From Helicobacter rodentium ATCC 700285 (lineage in GTDB: Bacteria; Campylobacterota; Campylobacteria; Campylobacterales; Helicobacteraceae), in contig NZ_JHWC01000004.1 in the NCBI RefSeq assembly GCF_000687535.1, positions 95,921 to 159,920 on the forward strand: a DNA stretch of 64,000 bases, read 5' to 3'. Below, one piece after another: positions 17,730-26,270 of the stretch. Positions within the stretch are counted from its first letter, which is position 1; each line of letters begins with the position of its first letter. The notes beneath the pieces were generated by a model. The model saw only the letters and a list, made by a program, of their open reading frames with translations, made no database searches and was not told where the DNA came from. Both the position numbers and the translations under genes were made by a program.

Positions 17730-19109
17730 ATGCAGATAAGCAGTGCAAAGAGAGAATTTTCAAGCTACACTCCAAACCAGACCGCAACAAAGGAGGATTC
17801 TAACTCCTCCTTTTCTTTAATGCTAGAAAATAGCAAGAATCTTTATCTCAAAGGAGAAGTTGCTTCCAACCCTGCGGTGGCTTTATCGTTTTTGAATCCA
17901 ACTAAAAATAGTGTAGAGATTACAAATGATACGCGAGAGGAAAATGCAAAGAAAGAGGAAATTAAGGCTCTTAAAGCAGAATTTGAAGAGTTAAAAAGAC
18001 AACACAAAAAAGAAAGGAATATTCAAGAGGCAATTAGGCAAGCATTTGAAATTAAACAGCTTGGCATACAAATTGATTTGTTACAAGGAGAGGCTTTCGG
18101 ATATAGCATTGATGAAAATGGCTTTATGGGAGAAGATTTTAATGCTGCCGCTGGACTTCCGTTAGATTATAAGATTGTTTATAAGCATTTGGGAGAATTT
18201 TATTACGATGAAACAACCCGTTTCGATTCCTACTATAAAGAAATTGATATGGCAAAGACAATCCATAACGATTTTGTCTTTTTCCAAGATTTGGTCGGTG
18301 ATTTAAGCCAAAGCAATAGAATGCTTAGCCCCGATGAAATTAAGGCTCTGCCACAGAGGAATATTTATGCTTATTATCCTACCGCAGAGGATAGAGACTT
18401 GATTATGCAATTAAATCTACAAGAAAATAAAAATTTTATGGAATCGTGGGATAAAATTAGCAAAACAGGCATTTCTGTGCCATTCTTTATTCATTGTAGT
18501 CTAATGGATATTGATAAGACGCTCCAACAAAGGCAAGACCCTAGATTTAGCGTAGAGGAGCGTTACTTTGAAGGGGATAAAATCTCAACGAGTGGGCTAT
18601 TTATAATGTCTTGTTTGGGTAGTGAGATTGTTGGGGAGCGTTCAGAGTTTTTTTATGAGAGCAGAAAGGAGAATGAGCGTTTTTATGCTCAAATGCTAAG
18701 AACAAATGAATTTCCAAATACTTATGTGATAAATTACGATACAGAGCAGAGATTTTGGGATTTGTTAAATGGTGAAATCTCTGTGGAATCACATTTGCAA
18801 GAGTTGATAGATTTAGGCTATACGCATAATAATACAATTCAATGGGACGAGGATAGAGAGCGGTTTGCAAACTCTTTGACACATTTTCTCAAAGTCTTTC
18901 AAGAGATTTTAGATTCTCATTCTCTTAATGCTCAAGAGCTTCAAACACTAAACAAACAAGAATCTTACAATACACAAGCCAAACAAGCACTTCAAGATTC
19001 TAAAAATCTTAAAGATTCTAAGGAATCCAAAGAATCTAAGCCCTACGAATCCCAAACCAAACAAGAAAAAATGAATACTTTTTTGAATCATTTACTAAAG
19101 GTAGGGTAA
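17730..19109 (+). CDS. Partner protein B of a GG-leader protein
   Basis: The 459-residue acidic protein has no signal peptide. The N-terminus is polar and probably disordered; residues about 70-110 form a charged coiled-coil-like helix (ENAKKEEIKALKAEFEEL). The motif GYSIDENGFMGEDFN (124-138) with AAGLP is shared with partner A; its DEN-G core resembles a calcium-loop fragment. The C-terminus is a Lys/Ser/Glu-rich repeat (DSKNLKDSKESKES) ending MNTFLNHLLKVG. The Shine-Dalgarno AGGAG overlaps the TAG stop of gene B, so synthesis is coupled. Function is unknown: dedicated chaperone, immunity protein or independently secreted effector. Confidence 0.65.
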   Translation: MQISSAKREFSSYTPNQTATKEDSNSSFSLMLENSKNLYLKGEVASNPAVALSFLNPTKNSVEITNDTREENAKKEEIKALKAEFEELKRQHKKERNIQEAIRQAFEIKQLGIQIDLLQGEAFGYSIDENGFMGEDFNAAAGLPLDYKIVYKHLGEFYYDETTRFDSYYKEIDMAKTIHNDFVFFQDLVGDLSQSNRMLSPDEIKALPQRNIYAYYPTAEDRDLIMQLNLQENKNFMESWDKISKTGISVPFFIHCSLMDIDKTLQQRQDPRFSVEERYFEGDKISTSGLFIMSCLGSEIVGERSEFFYESRKENERFYAQMLRTNEFPNTYVINYDTEQRFWDLLNGEISVESHLQELIDLGYTHNNTIQWDEDRERFANSLTHFLKVFQEILDSHSLNAQELQTLNKQESYNTQAKQALQDSKNLKDSKESKESKPYESQTKQEKMNTFLNHLLKVG

Positions 19110-19124
19110 AGTATTTGTAAGAGA

Positions 19125-19139
19125 GTTACTTAAAGTAAC
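19125..19139. promoter_or_regulatory. Inverted repeat upstream of GG-leader gene C
   Basis: Same perfect GTTACTT-A-AAGTAAC as upstream of gene B, at the same distance from the promoter. Conservation is expected from the duplication, so it is not independent evidence of function. Confidence 0.5.
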
Positions 19140-19200
19140 AAAAGAGAGGTTTGAGAATTGGTGAATCAAAAATCAAGGATAAATTTAACCTTTAATCTTT

Positions 19201-19206
19201 TATAAT
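19201..19206 (+). promoter_or_regulatory. -10 box of GG-leader gene C
   Basis: A consensus TATAAT 36 bp upstream of the ATG at 19243. An AAGGAG Shine-Dalgarno lies between them. Confidence 0.6.
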
Positions 19207-19242
19207 AAAGCGTTCATAAATTTAAATTTAAAAGGAGAACAA

Positions 19243-19569
19243 ATGAAAACAAGCAAAATTTTAAGCATTCTTGCAATCTTAGGATTCCTATCTACTACAA
19301 CCTTTGCGGAGGACTTTTTAGCAAAATTAACCAATGGCGCAGTAAGTGATACAAGTGAGGGCGTGAGAGTTTTAAGCGCAGAGGAGGAAAGGGAAGTTGT
19401 AGGGGGATTCCGCTATCTTGGCTCAAATTATGGCTACACTTATGTTTATATGCCATTAAAAAACAACTATAATGCAAACACAAGACCACAAACAAACAAT
19501 CAAAAAATCCTTTCTAATGCGTTTATGAATAATTACAAACCACCACGCATTAAATTTAGTAAGCCTTAG
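19243..19569 (+). CDS. Secreted GG-leader protein C
   Basis: The 108-residue precursor has a Sec signal peptide (1-22, ending TTTFA), a leader (23-55) almost identical to that of protein B ending LSAEEEREVVGG, and a 53-residue core. The core is Tyr- and Asn-rich (SNYGYTYVYMPLKNNYNAN), basic, and has no Cys. This is the smallest core of the three, in the size range of bacteriocins or peptide signals. Predicted C39 cleavage is after Gly55. Partner C follows after 15 bp, starting the third leader-partner pair. Confidence 0.8.
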   Translation: MKTSKILSILAILGFLSTTTFAEDFLAKLTNGAVSDTSEGVRVLSAEEEREVVGGFRYLGSNYGYTYVYMPLKNNYNANTRPQTNNQKILSNAFMNNYKPPRIKFSKP

Positions 19570-19584
19570 TAAATAAGGGCTTAT

Positions 19585-20682
19585 ATGTTTGGTGGTCTTA
19601 CAAGTGTAGCAAACAGCTTAAGGAATCTTGTAGTTTATGAGTCTCCAGAAGTTTCATTTAATGGGGCAAAGCTACAAGAGGAATCTATTTTAGAAGCAAA
19701 AAATGACAATTCCAATGTCTATTTTAGGGACGCATTTACAAATGAAGTAATAGGTGTAGAGCTTACAAGCGAGAATATTGCACGATTGCAAAATGTCTTT
19801 GGCGGTGGCGCATTAGAGAATATTGGCAATGGCAAAGCTATCCTAAGTGGCAGAGCGGAAGAGTTTGTAAGTGGTTGGTATGCGGACATTGCACATAAAA
19901 GGGGCTATTTAAGAGCCGATACTGATTTTAATGGAATCCTAAGTGCAGAGGAAAAGAAAAATACAACTTCGTTTTTTGGTGTTAGTGCGTTTGTCAATGG
20001 TAACTCCATAGCCCCAGCAGAATTTTTGCGATATAGCAAGGCGGGTGCATTTTCTAATGCCTCACAAACTCCTAATTCTAGCGATTCTATCGCACAAGAA
20101 TTAAACAAAACCTTAGAATATGATAAAGATATGGACGGGCGCATTTTGTGGGGCGATACAGGCACACTAGCAAGTGATATGGAGTATCTAAAATCATTTA
20201 TAGATGAGGATAGTAAAGGTTATGTGCCACCTTCTATTGATGAATTTTTAGCTTTTTTAAAACAAACAATGGAAGACTTGAAAAAAATGTCAGAGGAAGA
20301 GCTTAAAAAAGTCGGAATAGATTCTAACGCTATTGATTTAACAGCTTCCGCAGAGGAAGTGTTTAAACAAATTATGGAAAAAGACAATGGGGCGGATATT
20401 TTAAAAAATATCAAAGAAAAATTAGAAAATCAAGGTAAAGGCGAGAATGAAATCTCTAAAGCAAATGCAGAGCAAACAATAGACAATGTGGAGGATAATT
20501 CCACTTTTGCAGAAATATCCAAACTCACCAAGCTTGATAAAGAAACACTAGCTTACAATCTACAAAATAATCCAAACTTTGAAGAGGATATTATTTCTCT
20601 CGTGCAGGAATTAACACAAAATGTAGATAGGATACATTCTAACACTTTTGAACTACAAAGGGCATTAGACATTTTGGCTTGA
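19585..20682 (+). CDS. Partner protein C with EF-hand-like loops
   Basis: The 365-residue acidic protein has no signal peptide and little resemblance to partners A and B. Two 12-residue loops match calcium-binding EF-hand/dockerin spacing: DTDFNGILSAEE (112-123) and DKDMDGRILWGD (180-191). The C-terminal half is helical and Glu/Lys/Asn-rich (EELKKVGIDSNAIDL). The ORF ends at TTGGCTTGA, and the following 100 bp still read as a partner-B-like tail in another frame. Position after a GG-leader gene suggests the same role as the other partners, but the role itself is unknown. Confidence 0.65.
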   Translation: MFGGLTSVANSLRNLVVYESPEVSFNGAKLQEESILEAKNDNSNVYFRDAFTNEVIGVELTSENIARLQNVFGGGALENIGNGKAILSGRAEEFVSGWYADIAHKRGYLRADTDFNGILSAEEKKNTTSFFGVSAFVNGNSIAPAEFLRYSKAGAFSNASQTPNSSDSIAQELNKTLEYDKDMDGRILWGDTGTLASDMEYLKSFIDEDSKGYVPPSIDEFLAFLKQTMEDLKKMSEEELKKVGIDSNAIDLTASAEEVFKQIMEKDNGADILKNIKEKLENQGKGENEISKANAEQTIDNVEDNSTFAEISKLTKLDKETLAYNLQNNPNFEEDIISLVQELTQNVDRIHSNTFELQRALDILA

Positions 20683-20709
20683 AGCTTTTCTCATAGGAAT
20701 CCCAAAGAG

Positions 20710-20790
20710 ATAGAATCTAAACAAGATTCCAAAGAATCCAAGTTATCAAATCCATTGAATCGTTTGTTAAAGGGGTGTGGTAAGCGGGGA
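20710..20790 (+). pseudogene. Remnant of a partner-gene C-terminus
   Basis: In one frame this spacer reads IESKQDSKESKLSNPLNRLL then KG, which matches the tail of partner B (DSKESKES ... MNTFLNHLLKVG) and has no start codon. It is either the shifted 3' end of the partner C gene or the remains of a fourth partner. It lies between the partner C stop and the convergent mrp end. Confidence 0.55.
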
Positions 20791-20796
20791 ATCCGC

Positions 20797-21906
20797 CTAA
20801 CTACTACAAGCAGACTTGCCGTTATCCACAGGCTGAATCGCGCTGTTGTCTGCTAGTTTTTTAGCATTAACTTCCTCTATAAACTCCCATACAGATTTAG
20901 CAGCCTTTAGATATTCTTTTGCCGATTTGGATTCGGGTTTAAAATACACGATAGGTTTTCCATTGTCTCCACCCTCACGCACGATAGGTTCAATAGGAAT
21001 CTGTGCTAGTGTTTTTGTGTTAAATTTTCTAGCAACCTCTTCGGTTGTGCCTTTGCCGAAAATATCGTATTCCTCTCCGCAACCCGGACAAATAAAGCCG
21101 CTCATATTCTCTATGATTCCTGCTACAGGAATCTTAAGCTTCAAAAACATATCCAACGCTCTTGCGCCATCATCAAGCGCGACTTTTTGTGGAGTAGAGA
21201 CTGCGATTCCTGCGGTTACAGGGACGCTTTGGGCAAGAGTAAGTTGCGCATCGCCGGTTCCCGGAGGCATATCAATCACCATTACATCTAAATCCCCCCA
21301 CACGACATCACTTAGCATTTGCTCAATCGCGCGGATAATCATAGGTCCTCGCCAAATCAAGCTTTGCCCCTCGTCATAAAGAACACCCATAGAAATCATT
21401 TCAATCCCAAAAGCTTGAAGTGGAATAAGCTTTTTAAGCTTGGAATCCACTTCGGGTTTATCTTTTTCTAATCCAAGCATTCTAGGCACATTAGGTCCAT
21501 AAATATCGGCGTCTAGGAGAGCGACTTTTTTACCTTGCATTGCTAGAGCAATCGCGAGATTCACGCTCGTGGTAGATTTGCCCACACCCCCTTTACCGCT
21601 ACTTACCATAATGAAGTTTTTAATCTGCGGGGCTAGATTTTTTGTGCCTTGTGGCTTTTGCTCCTGCGGTTTGGGCTGTTTAATGTCTATGTTTATTTTT
21701 GTAACACCTTGTGCATTGAGCTTTTGCGTAATAGAATCTCTAAGCGTTTGTGCAACTTCTGGAGAAGCAGACGGAATCTCTATGCGCACAGCGACAGAAT
21801 CACCTTGTGTAAGTGTTTCTTTCACAAATCCAAAGGTTACAATATCCTTTTCAAAATTAGGATAAATGACTTCTTTTAAAAGTTGAATGACTTGTTCTTG
21901 ATTCAT
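20797..21906 (-). CDS. mrp: Iron-sulfur cluster carrier protein, Mrp/ApbC family
   Basis: P-loop ATPase that carries and transfers [4Fe-4S] clusters. An N-terminal MIP18-like domain (about residues 1-85) precedes the ATPase with the deviant Walker [12 protein letters not shown] (about residues 102-112). The cluster-binding CPGC is near residue 272. At 369 residues it is a normal MIP18-Mrp fusion. It overlaps the thiC stop by 4 bp; ThiC is a [4Fe-4S] enzyme, and ApbC was first linked to thiamine synthesis in Salmonella, so the pairing is meaningful. Confidence 0.94.
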   Translation of the reverse strand: MNQEQVIQLLKEVIYPNFEKDIVTFGFVKETLTQGDSVAVRIEIPSASPEVAQTLRDSITQKLNAQGVTKINIDIKQPKPQEQKPQGTKNLAPQIKNFIMVSSGKGGVGKSTTSVNLAIALAMQGKKVALLDADIYGPNVPRMLGLEKDKPEVDSKLKKLIPLQAFGIEMISMGVLYDEGQSLIWRGPMIIRAIEQMLSDVVWGDLDVMVIDMPPGTGDAQLTLAQSVPVTAGIAVSTPQKVALDDGARALDMFLKLKIPVAGIIENMSGFICPGCGEEYDIFGKGTTEEVARKFNTKTLAQIPIEPIVREGGDNGKPIVYFKPESKSAKEYLKAAKSVWEFIEEVNAKKLADNSAIQPVDNGKSACSS

Positions 21907-23249
21907 AATTTTTCCTTTATTTGATGTTGTTCTACAATTTCTTGTGAAATTTTGTAACTACAAAATTTCGGTCCGCACATTGAGCAGAATTTTGCGTCTT
22001 TGAATACCTCTTGCGGCAGACTTTCATCGTGATATTCACGCGCTCTCTCTGGGTCAAGGGCTAATTCAAATTGCTTATTCCAATCAAAATTATACCGCGC
22101 ATTGCTCATTGCGTCATCTCTGATTCTTGCATTTGTGCGCCCACGCGCAATATCCGCAGCGTGTGCTGCAATCTTGTAGGCAATGATTCCCTCGCGCACA
22201 TCTTTGGCATTGGGTAAGCCTAAATGTTCTTTGGGGGTAACATAGCAAAGCATTGCAACACCTTTCCAAGCAGCAATCGCCGCACCAATGGCAGAGGCAA
22301 TATGATCATAACCCGCAGCAATATCCGTAACAAGTGGTCCTAAAACATAAAAAGGTGCTTCATAGCAAAGCTCTTTTTGTAACTCCACATTGCGCTCAAT
22401 TTCATTCATTGGTGTGTGTCCGGGTCCCTCTATCATTACTTGCACATCTTTTTCCCACGCTCTTTTGGTTAATTCTCCCAAAACTCTCAATTCGTCTAAT
22501 TGCGCCTCATCACTAGAATCCGCTAAGCAACCCGGTCGCAAGGAATCCCCAAGACTTAAAGAGACATCGTATCTTTGGCAAATATCCAAAATATCATCAA
22601 ACGCTTCATAAAATGGATTTTGTTTGTGGTAATGCAACATCCAAGAAGCCATTAAGCTTCCACCGCGACTTACGATTCCCATTTTGCGTTTGGATAACAT
22701 TGGCATATGTTCTAGCAAGAATCCACAATGGATTGTGAAATAACTCACGCCTTGTTTTGCCTGTCGTTCCATTACTTCTAGCATTTTGTCAATGGTAAGT
22801 GCATTAATATCATTTTTAACATCGTGTAGAATCTGATAAATCGGCACCGTTCCTATTGGCACACTAGAGCTTTGAATCACTGCTTCCCTTATGGAATCCA
22901 AATCGCCTCCCGTGCTTAAATCCATAATCGTATCCGCACCATATTTAATGGAGATAAGTGTTTTTTGCACTTCCTCTTCAATAGAACTTGCGAGTGCAGA
23001 ACTGCCTATATTGGAATTAATTTTTGTGCGCGTTGCGATTCCAATTCCCATTGGTTCTAAATTTGTGTGATTGACATTAGCAGGTAAGATTAATCGCCCT
23101 TTTGCAATCTCTTTACGCACCACTTCTGCATCTAAGTGTTCAATATTTGCAACATATTCCATTTCTTGTGTGATAACACCCTTTTTTGCATAGTGTAATT
23201 GCGTTTTGATTTTATCCGTTTCTCTAGCTTTCACCCAAGATTTTCGCAC
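21903..23249 (-). CDS. thiC: Phosphomethylpyrimidine synthase
   Basis: Radical SAM enzyme converting aminoimidazole ribotide to the thiamine pyrimidine HMP-P. The C-terminal cluster motif CSMCGPKFC (about residues 424-432) is intact, and the core has [15 protein letters not shown] and SRGGS.MA motifs. At 448 residues it is the short form lacking the N-terminal extension of E. coli ThiC. A GTG start is preceded by AAAGGAGATTCT. No TPP-riboswitch motif was seen in the 130-bp upstream spacer. Confidence 0.95.
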   Translation of the reverse strand: MRKSWVKARETDKIKTQLHYAKKGVITQEMEYVANIEHLDAEVVRKEIAKGRLILPANVNHTNLEPMGIGIATRTKINSNIGSSALASSIEEEVQKTLISIKYGADTIMDLSTGGDLDSIREAVIQSSSVPIGTVPIYQILHDVKNDINALTIDKMLEVMERQAKQGVSYFTIHCGFLLEHMPMLSKRKMGIVSRGGSLMASWMLHYHKQNPFYEAFDDILDICQRYDVSLSLGDSLRPGCLADSSDEAQLDELRVLGELTKRAWEKDVQVMIEGPGHTPMNEIERNVELQKELCYEAPFYVLGPLVTDIAAGYDHIASAIGAAIAAWKGVAMLCYVTPKEHLGLPNAKDVREGIIAYKIAAHAADIARGRTNARIRDDAMSNARYNFDWNKQFELALDPERAREYHDESLPQEVFKDAKFCSMCGPKFCSYKISQEIVEQHQIKEKL

Positions 23250-23380
23250 AGAATCTCCTTTGAAGTTTTAAATTTATAAATTTTTTGTTATTTAAAACCT
23301 ATAAAGTATCAAAATAAAAATAAAATTTAGCTTTTCTTTTTTGGAATTTATCATAAAAATATTTTTTTAAAGGGCTTATT

Positions 23381-24136
23381 TTATTTTGTAAGCCATAATT
23401 TAGCAATTTGTTCTAGTTTTTCTACACAATCACTTGCATAAAATGTAACCTCTGGAAAATCATCAAAGGTTTTTAATGTGTAAGAGTTTTGTAAATACTC
23501 CATAATTGCTTCTCCTGAATGTATGAGAAGAGGTTGGTTATTGTAGCATTGGGAGATAGAATCTGCAATGAGTGGGAAATGTGTGCAGCCTAAAATAATA
23601 GCCTCTGGCGTATGTGGATAGAGAGCAAAATAATGTTTGATTGTAGCATTTAGAATCTCGCCACTAAAGATTCCTTCTTCTACAATTGGCACAAAGAGGC
23701 TTGTGGCGAGTCCGAATGTATTATGGTAGCCTTCCTTTGCTAGAAGTTTGCTATAAAGTTTGCTTTGAATCGTTGCTTTTGTCCCTAAAATCAAAATTTT
23801 AGAATCTTTGTTTGGTATCTTGTTTTTTAACGCTAAAACTCCCGGTTCAATTACGCCAACAATAGGATAGGGGGCAACTTCCTGCATAGCTTTTAATCCA
23901 TAAGCACTCACCGTGTTACAGGCAACTACAAGTAAATCCAAGTTGAAACTTTTGAAAAACTCTAGTGCTTCTAGGGAATATTGCACAATCGTTTCGGCAC
24001 TTCGCACACCATAAGGCACACGAGCCGTATCGCCATAATAAACAATTTGCTTAAAATTGCGGGAATGGATTAGGCTTTTTAAGACACTAATTCCACCCGC
24101 ACCGCTATCAAACACTCCAATTTTATGCGGAATCAT
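23381..24136 (-). CDS. murI: Glutamate racemase
   Basis: Produces D-glutamate for peptidoglycan. The two catalytic cysteines lie in VACNTVSAYG (about residues 70-79) and LGCTHFPLI (about residues 181-189). The N-terminal GVFDSGAGGISVL motif is typical. The 251-residue length is as in Helicobacter MurI. It begins 5 bp after rho and is cotranscribed with it. Confidence 0.96.
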   Translation of the reverse strand: MIPHKIGVFDSGAGGISVLKSLIHSRNFKQIVYYGDTARVPYGVRSAETIVQYSLEALEFFKSFNLDLLVVACNTVSAYGLKAMQEVAPYPIVGVIEPGVLALKNKIPNKDSKILILGTKATIQSKLYSKLLAKEGYHNTFGLATSLFVPIVEEGIFSGEILNATIKHYFALYPHTPEAIILGCTHFPLIADSISQCYNNQPLLIHSGEAIMEYLQNSYTLKTFDDFPEVTFYASDCVEKLEQIAKLWLTK

Positions 24137-24141
24137 CTTTG

Positions 24142-25467
24142 TTAGTCTTTCATATTGTCGTTCATCATATTTAAAAATTCTTCGTTGTCCTTGCTTTTTT
24201 GCATTTGCGAATAAAGGAAAGTGAGAGCGTCAATTTCATTATTCATCTGATGAATCGCATTGCGTAGCACCCAAACCTTTTGTAGTTTATCGTGTCCTAA
24301 AAGCAATTCTTCCTTGCGTGTGCCACTCTTTAAAATATCCATTGCGGGGTAGATTCTGCGTTCTGCAATATGTCGGGCTAAAACAATCTCGCTATTGCCT
24401 GTGCCTTTAAATTCCTCAAAAATCACTTCGTCCATTCGGGAGCCTGTTTCAATAAGTGCAGTTGCGATAATTGTCAAGCTTCCGCCCTGTTCAATATTTC
24501 TTGCCGCACCAAAGAATCGCTTGGGCTTGTGTAGCGCATTTGCATCTACTCCCCCACTTAGCACTTTTCCGCTACTTGGTGTTGCGGTATTGTAAGCCCT
24601 AGCAAGTCGCGTAATGGAATCTAGCAGAATCACAACATCTTTGCCCATTTCCACCATTCTCTTTGCCTTTTCTACAACAAGCTCCGCCACGCGCGTATGG
24701 TTGTTTGCAGGCATATCAAAGGTGGAGCTATACACCTCGCCTTTTACGCTTCTCTCCATATCGGTAACTTCCTCTGGACGCTCATCCACAAGCAAGACGA
24801 TGAGTTCCACTTCAGGGTGGTTTTTTGTGATTCCATAAGCAAGTTCTTTCATCAGCTCGGTTTTACCTGTTCTTGGGGGTGCGACAATAAGTGCGCGCTG
24901 CCCCTTGCCAATGGGCGCAAATAAATCTAGCATTCTCCCCGTGATTTTAAAGCTATTGTATTCTAATTTGATTTGTTCGGTGGGAAAAAGAGGGGTTAAA
25001 TTGTCAAATAGCGGACGATTTTTCATCTCCTCGGGAGATTGATAGTTAATCGCCTCAACTTTCAAAAGCGCGTAATACCTCTCTTGGTCTTTTGGGCTTC
25101 TGACTTGCCCTGTGATAATATCGCCATTTCTTAAGGTAAATCTGCGGATTTGTGTGCTACTAACATAGGCGTCATTTTGAGAACCCGAAAAGTTTTCATC
25201 AATGGCGCGTAAGAACCCATACCCCTCACTTGTAATCTCTAAGATTCCGGTAAAGAGAATAAAGCCACCCTTGCTTACTTGCGTTTTTAGAATCTCAAAG
25301 ATTAAATCTTGACGCAGAAATTCTTGCGGATTCTCAATGCCGAGTGATTTTGCAATCTCTGCAAGTTTGTTGATAGATTTTGCACGCAAATCTTCTATTG
25401 TATAGCCTTCTACTGGCGTATGCGTCCTTGTTTTATATTCTTTTTTGTTTTGATTGTTTTCGCTCAT
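24142..25467 (-). CDS. rho: Transcription termination factor Rho
   Basis: Hexameric RNA helicase that terminates transcription. An N-terminal Rho domain ([20 protein letters not shown]) is followed by the RNA-binding cold-shock-like fold ([20 protein letters not shown]) and the ATPase with Walker A APPRTGKT near residue 195 and Walker B-like VVILLDS. Length is 441 residues, with a slightly extended N-terminus of polar residues. First gene of the rho-murI pair. Confidence 0.97.
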   Translation of the reverse strand: MSENNQNKKEYKTRTHTPVEGYTIEDLRAKSINKLAEIAKSLGIENPQEFLRQDLIFEILKTQVSKGGFILFTGILEITSEGYGFLRAIDENFSGSQNDAYVSSTQIRRFTLRNGDIITGQVRSPKDQERYYALLKVEAINYQSPEEMKNRPLFDNLTPLFPTEQIKLEYNSFKITGRMLDLFAPIGKGQRALIVAPPRTGKTELMKELAYGITKNHPEVELIVLLVDERPEEVTDMERSVKGEVYSSTFDMPANNHTRVAELVVEKAKRMVEMGKDVVILLDSITRLARAYNTATPSSGKVLSGGVDANALHKPKRFFGAARNIEQGGSLTIIATALIETGSRMDEVIFEEFKGTGNSEIVLARHIAERRIYPAMDILKSGTRKEELLLGHDKLQKVWVLRNAIHQMNNEIDALTFLYSQMQKSKDNEEFLNMMNDNMKD

Positions 25468-25620
25468 TTGTTACCTTAAGTTTGTTTAAGATTCCTTGCA
25501 AAAGTTTTTAAAGAATGTAAAAAATGAATATAAAGAATCAGATGTTGAAATCCACGAAGTCCTTATGCAGTTCCTTGTAATTTTGCAATGAAGTAAAGCG
25601 GAATTTTAATCTAAAAGCGG

Positions 25621-25635
25621 AATCTTGTCAAGATT
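25621..25635. terminator. Weak inverted repeat at the end of the LysE-family gene
   Basis: AATCTTG-T-CAAGATT is a perfect 7-bp inverted repeat between the end of the LysE-family gene and rho. The stem is AT-rich and only a short T-run follows on the minus strand, so the terminator role is uncertain. Confidence 0.3.
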
Positions 25636-25646
25636 AAAGCGCAATC

Positions 25647-26270
25647 TTATGCAATAAAATCCATTAAACTGCGATAACTATTGATAAATAGCAGAATCGC
25701 AAAAACGATGAATACGATTCCACAAATTCTATCAATTACTCTAAAAAGCGCATTATTGATAAATTTACGAAAAAATGTCGCAATGAAAATCACAGATACA
25801 AAGGCAAGAGTGAGCGCAATGAGCAACACGAAAATACTTAATTCTAAATGCTTATCCATAAAAGGCGTGATGATTAGTCCAAAAAATAGAATTGCTTTGG
25901 GGTTTGAGAGATTGACAAGCATTCCTTTTAGCATAAAAGCATAGGGGCTATGGAATCGCATTTGGGATTCTGCTTGATTGAAATCAACCTTTGGGTTTGC
26001 GCAAAATAACAAAAGATAGGCAATGTAGCTTAAATAGATTCCGCCCACCGCGCAAAGAATGCCTTGAATGAGTGCGCCTTGAATGAAATGCGCAAAGCCA
26101 AAATATACAAGGCTTAAGAAAATAATCCAGCCACAAAAGATTCCAAAGAGGCTTAGGAATCCAATCTTTGCGCCATAACTTAGTGTGTTTCTAAGCACAA
26201 ATAAAATATCAGGACCCGGTGTTAATGCAGTAATAAAGCCCACCGCGGCTAAACTAAGCAATTCAAGCAT
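25647..26270 (-). CDS. LysE/RhtB-family amino acid exporter
   Basis: The 207-residue membrane protein has about six TM segments and the signature LTPGPDILFVLRNTLSYG (about residues 16-33), then MLVNLSNPKAILFFGL (about residues 115-130). It differs enough from the exporter at 13.0 kb to have a different substrate. Its ATG overlaps the pyrB stop (TAATG), so it is coupled to pyrB; export of an amino acid related to aspartate metabolism would be consistent but is not shown. Confidence 0.87.
   Translation of the reverse strand: MLELLSLAAVGFITALTPGPDILFVLRNTLSYGAKIGFLSLFGIFCGWIIFLSLVYFGFAHFIQGALIQGILCAVGGIYLSYIAYLLLFCANPKVDFNQAESQMRFHSPYAFMLKGMLVNLSNPKAILFFGLIITPFMDKHLELSIFVLLIALTLAFVSVIFIATFFRKFINNALFRVIDRICGIVFIVFAILLFINSYRSLMDFIA

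Larger units (their letters stand above)
19118..19407 (+). repeat. Direct repeat copy 2: operator, promoter and leader
   Basis: Near-identical second copy of the 290-bp unit at 17006-17295, with the same internal order: inverted repeat, -10 box, Shine-Dalgarno, signal peptide codons and GG-leader codons. It ends at the GG codons, after which the coding sequence is unrelated. Confidence 0.9.

Noticed and set aside
13758..20800. Classical class II bacteriocin locus
   Set aside because: No ABC transporter with a C39 domain or accessory protein is present, the precursors have full Sec signal peptides, and two cores exceed 120 residues.
13758..20800. Prophage or insertion sequence as origin of the accessory locus
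   Set aside because: No integrase, transposase, terminal inverted repeats or tRNA attachment site was found at either end.
23250..23380. Possible TPP riboswitch upstream of thiC
   Set aside because: Neither the CTGAGA nor the ACCTGA thi-box motifs are seen on the minus strand of this AT-rich spacer.
25540..25640. Another copy of the dispersed palindromic repeat upstream of rho
   Set aside because: Only a weak resemblance (GCAATGAAGTAAAGCGGAAT) without the paired ends; may be a decayed copy but not supportable.
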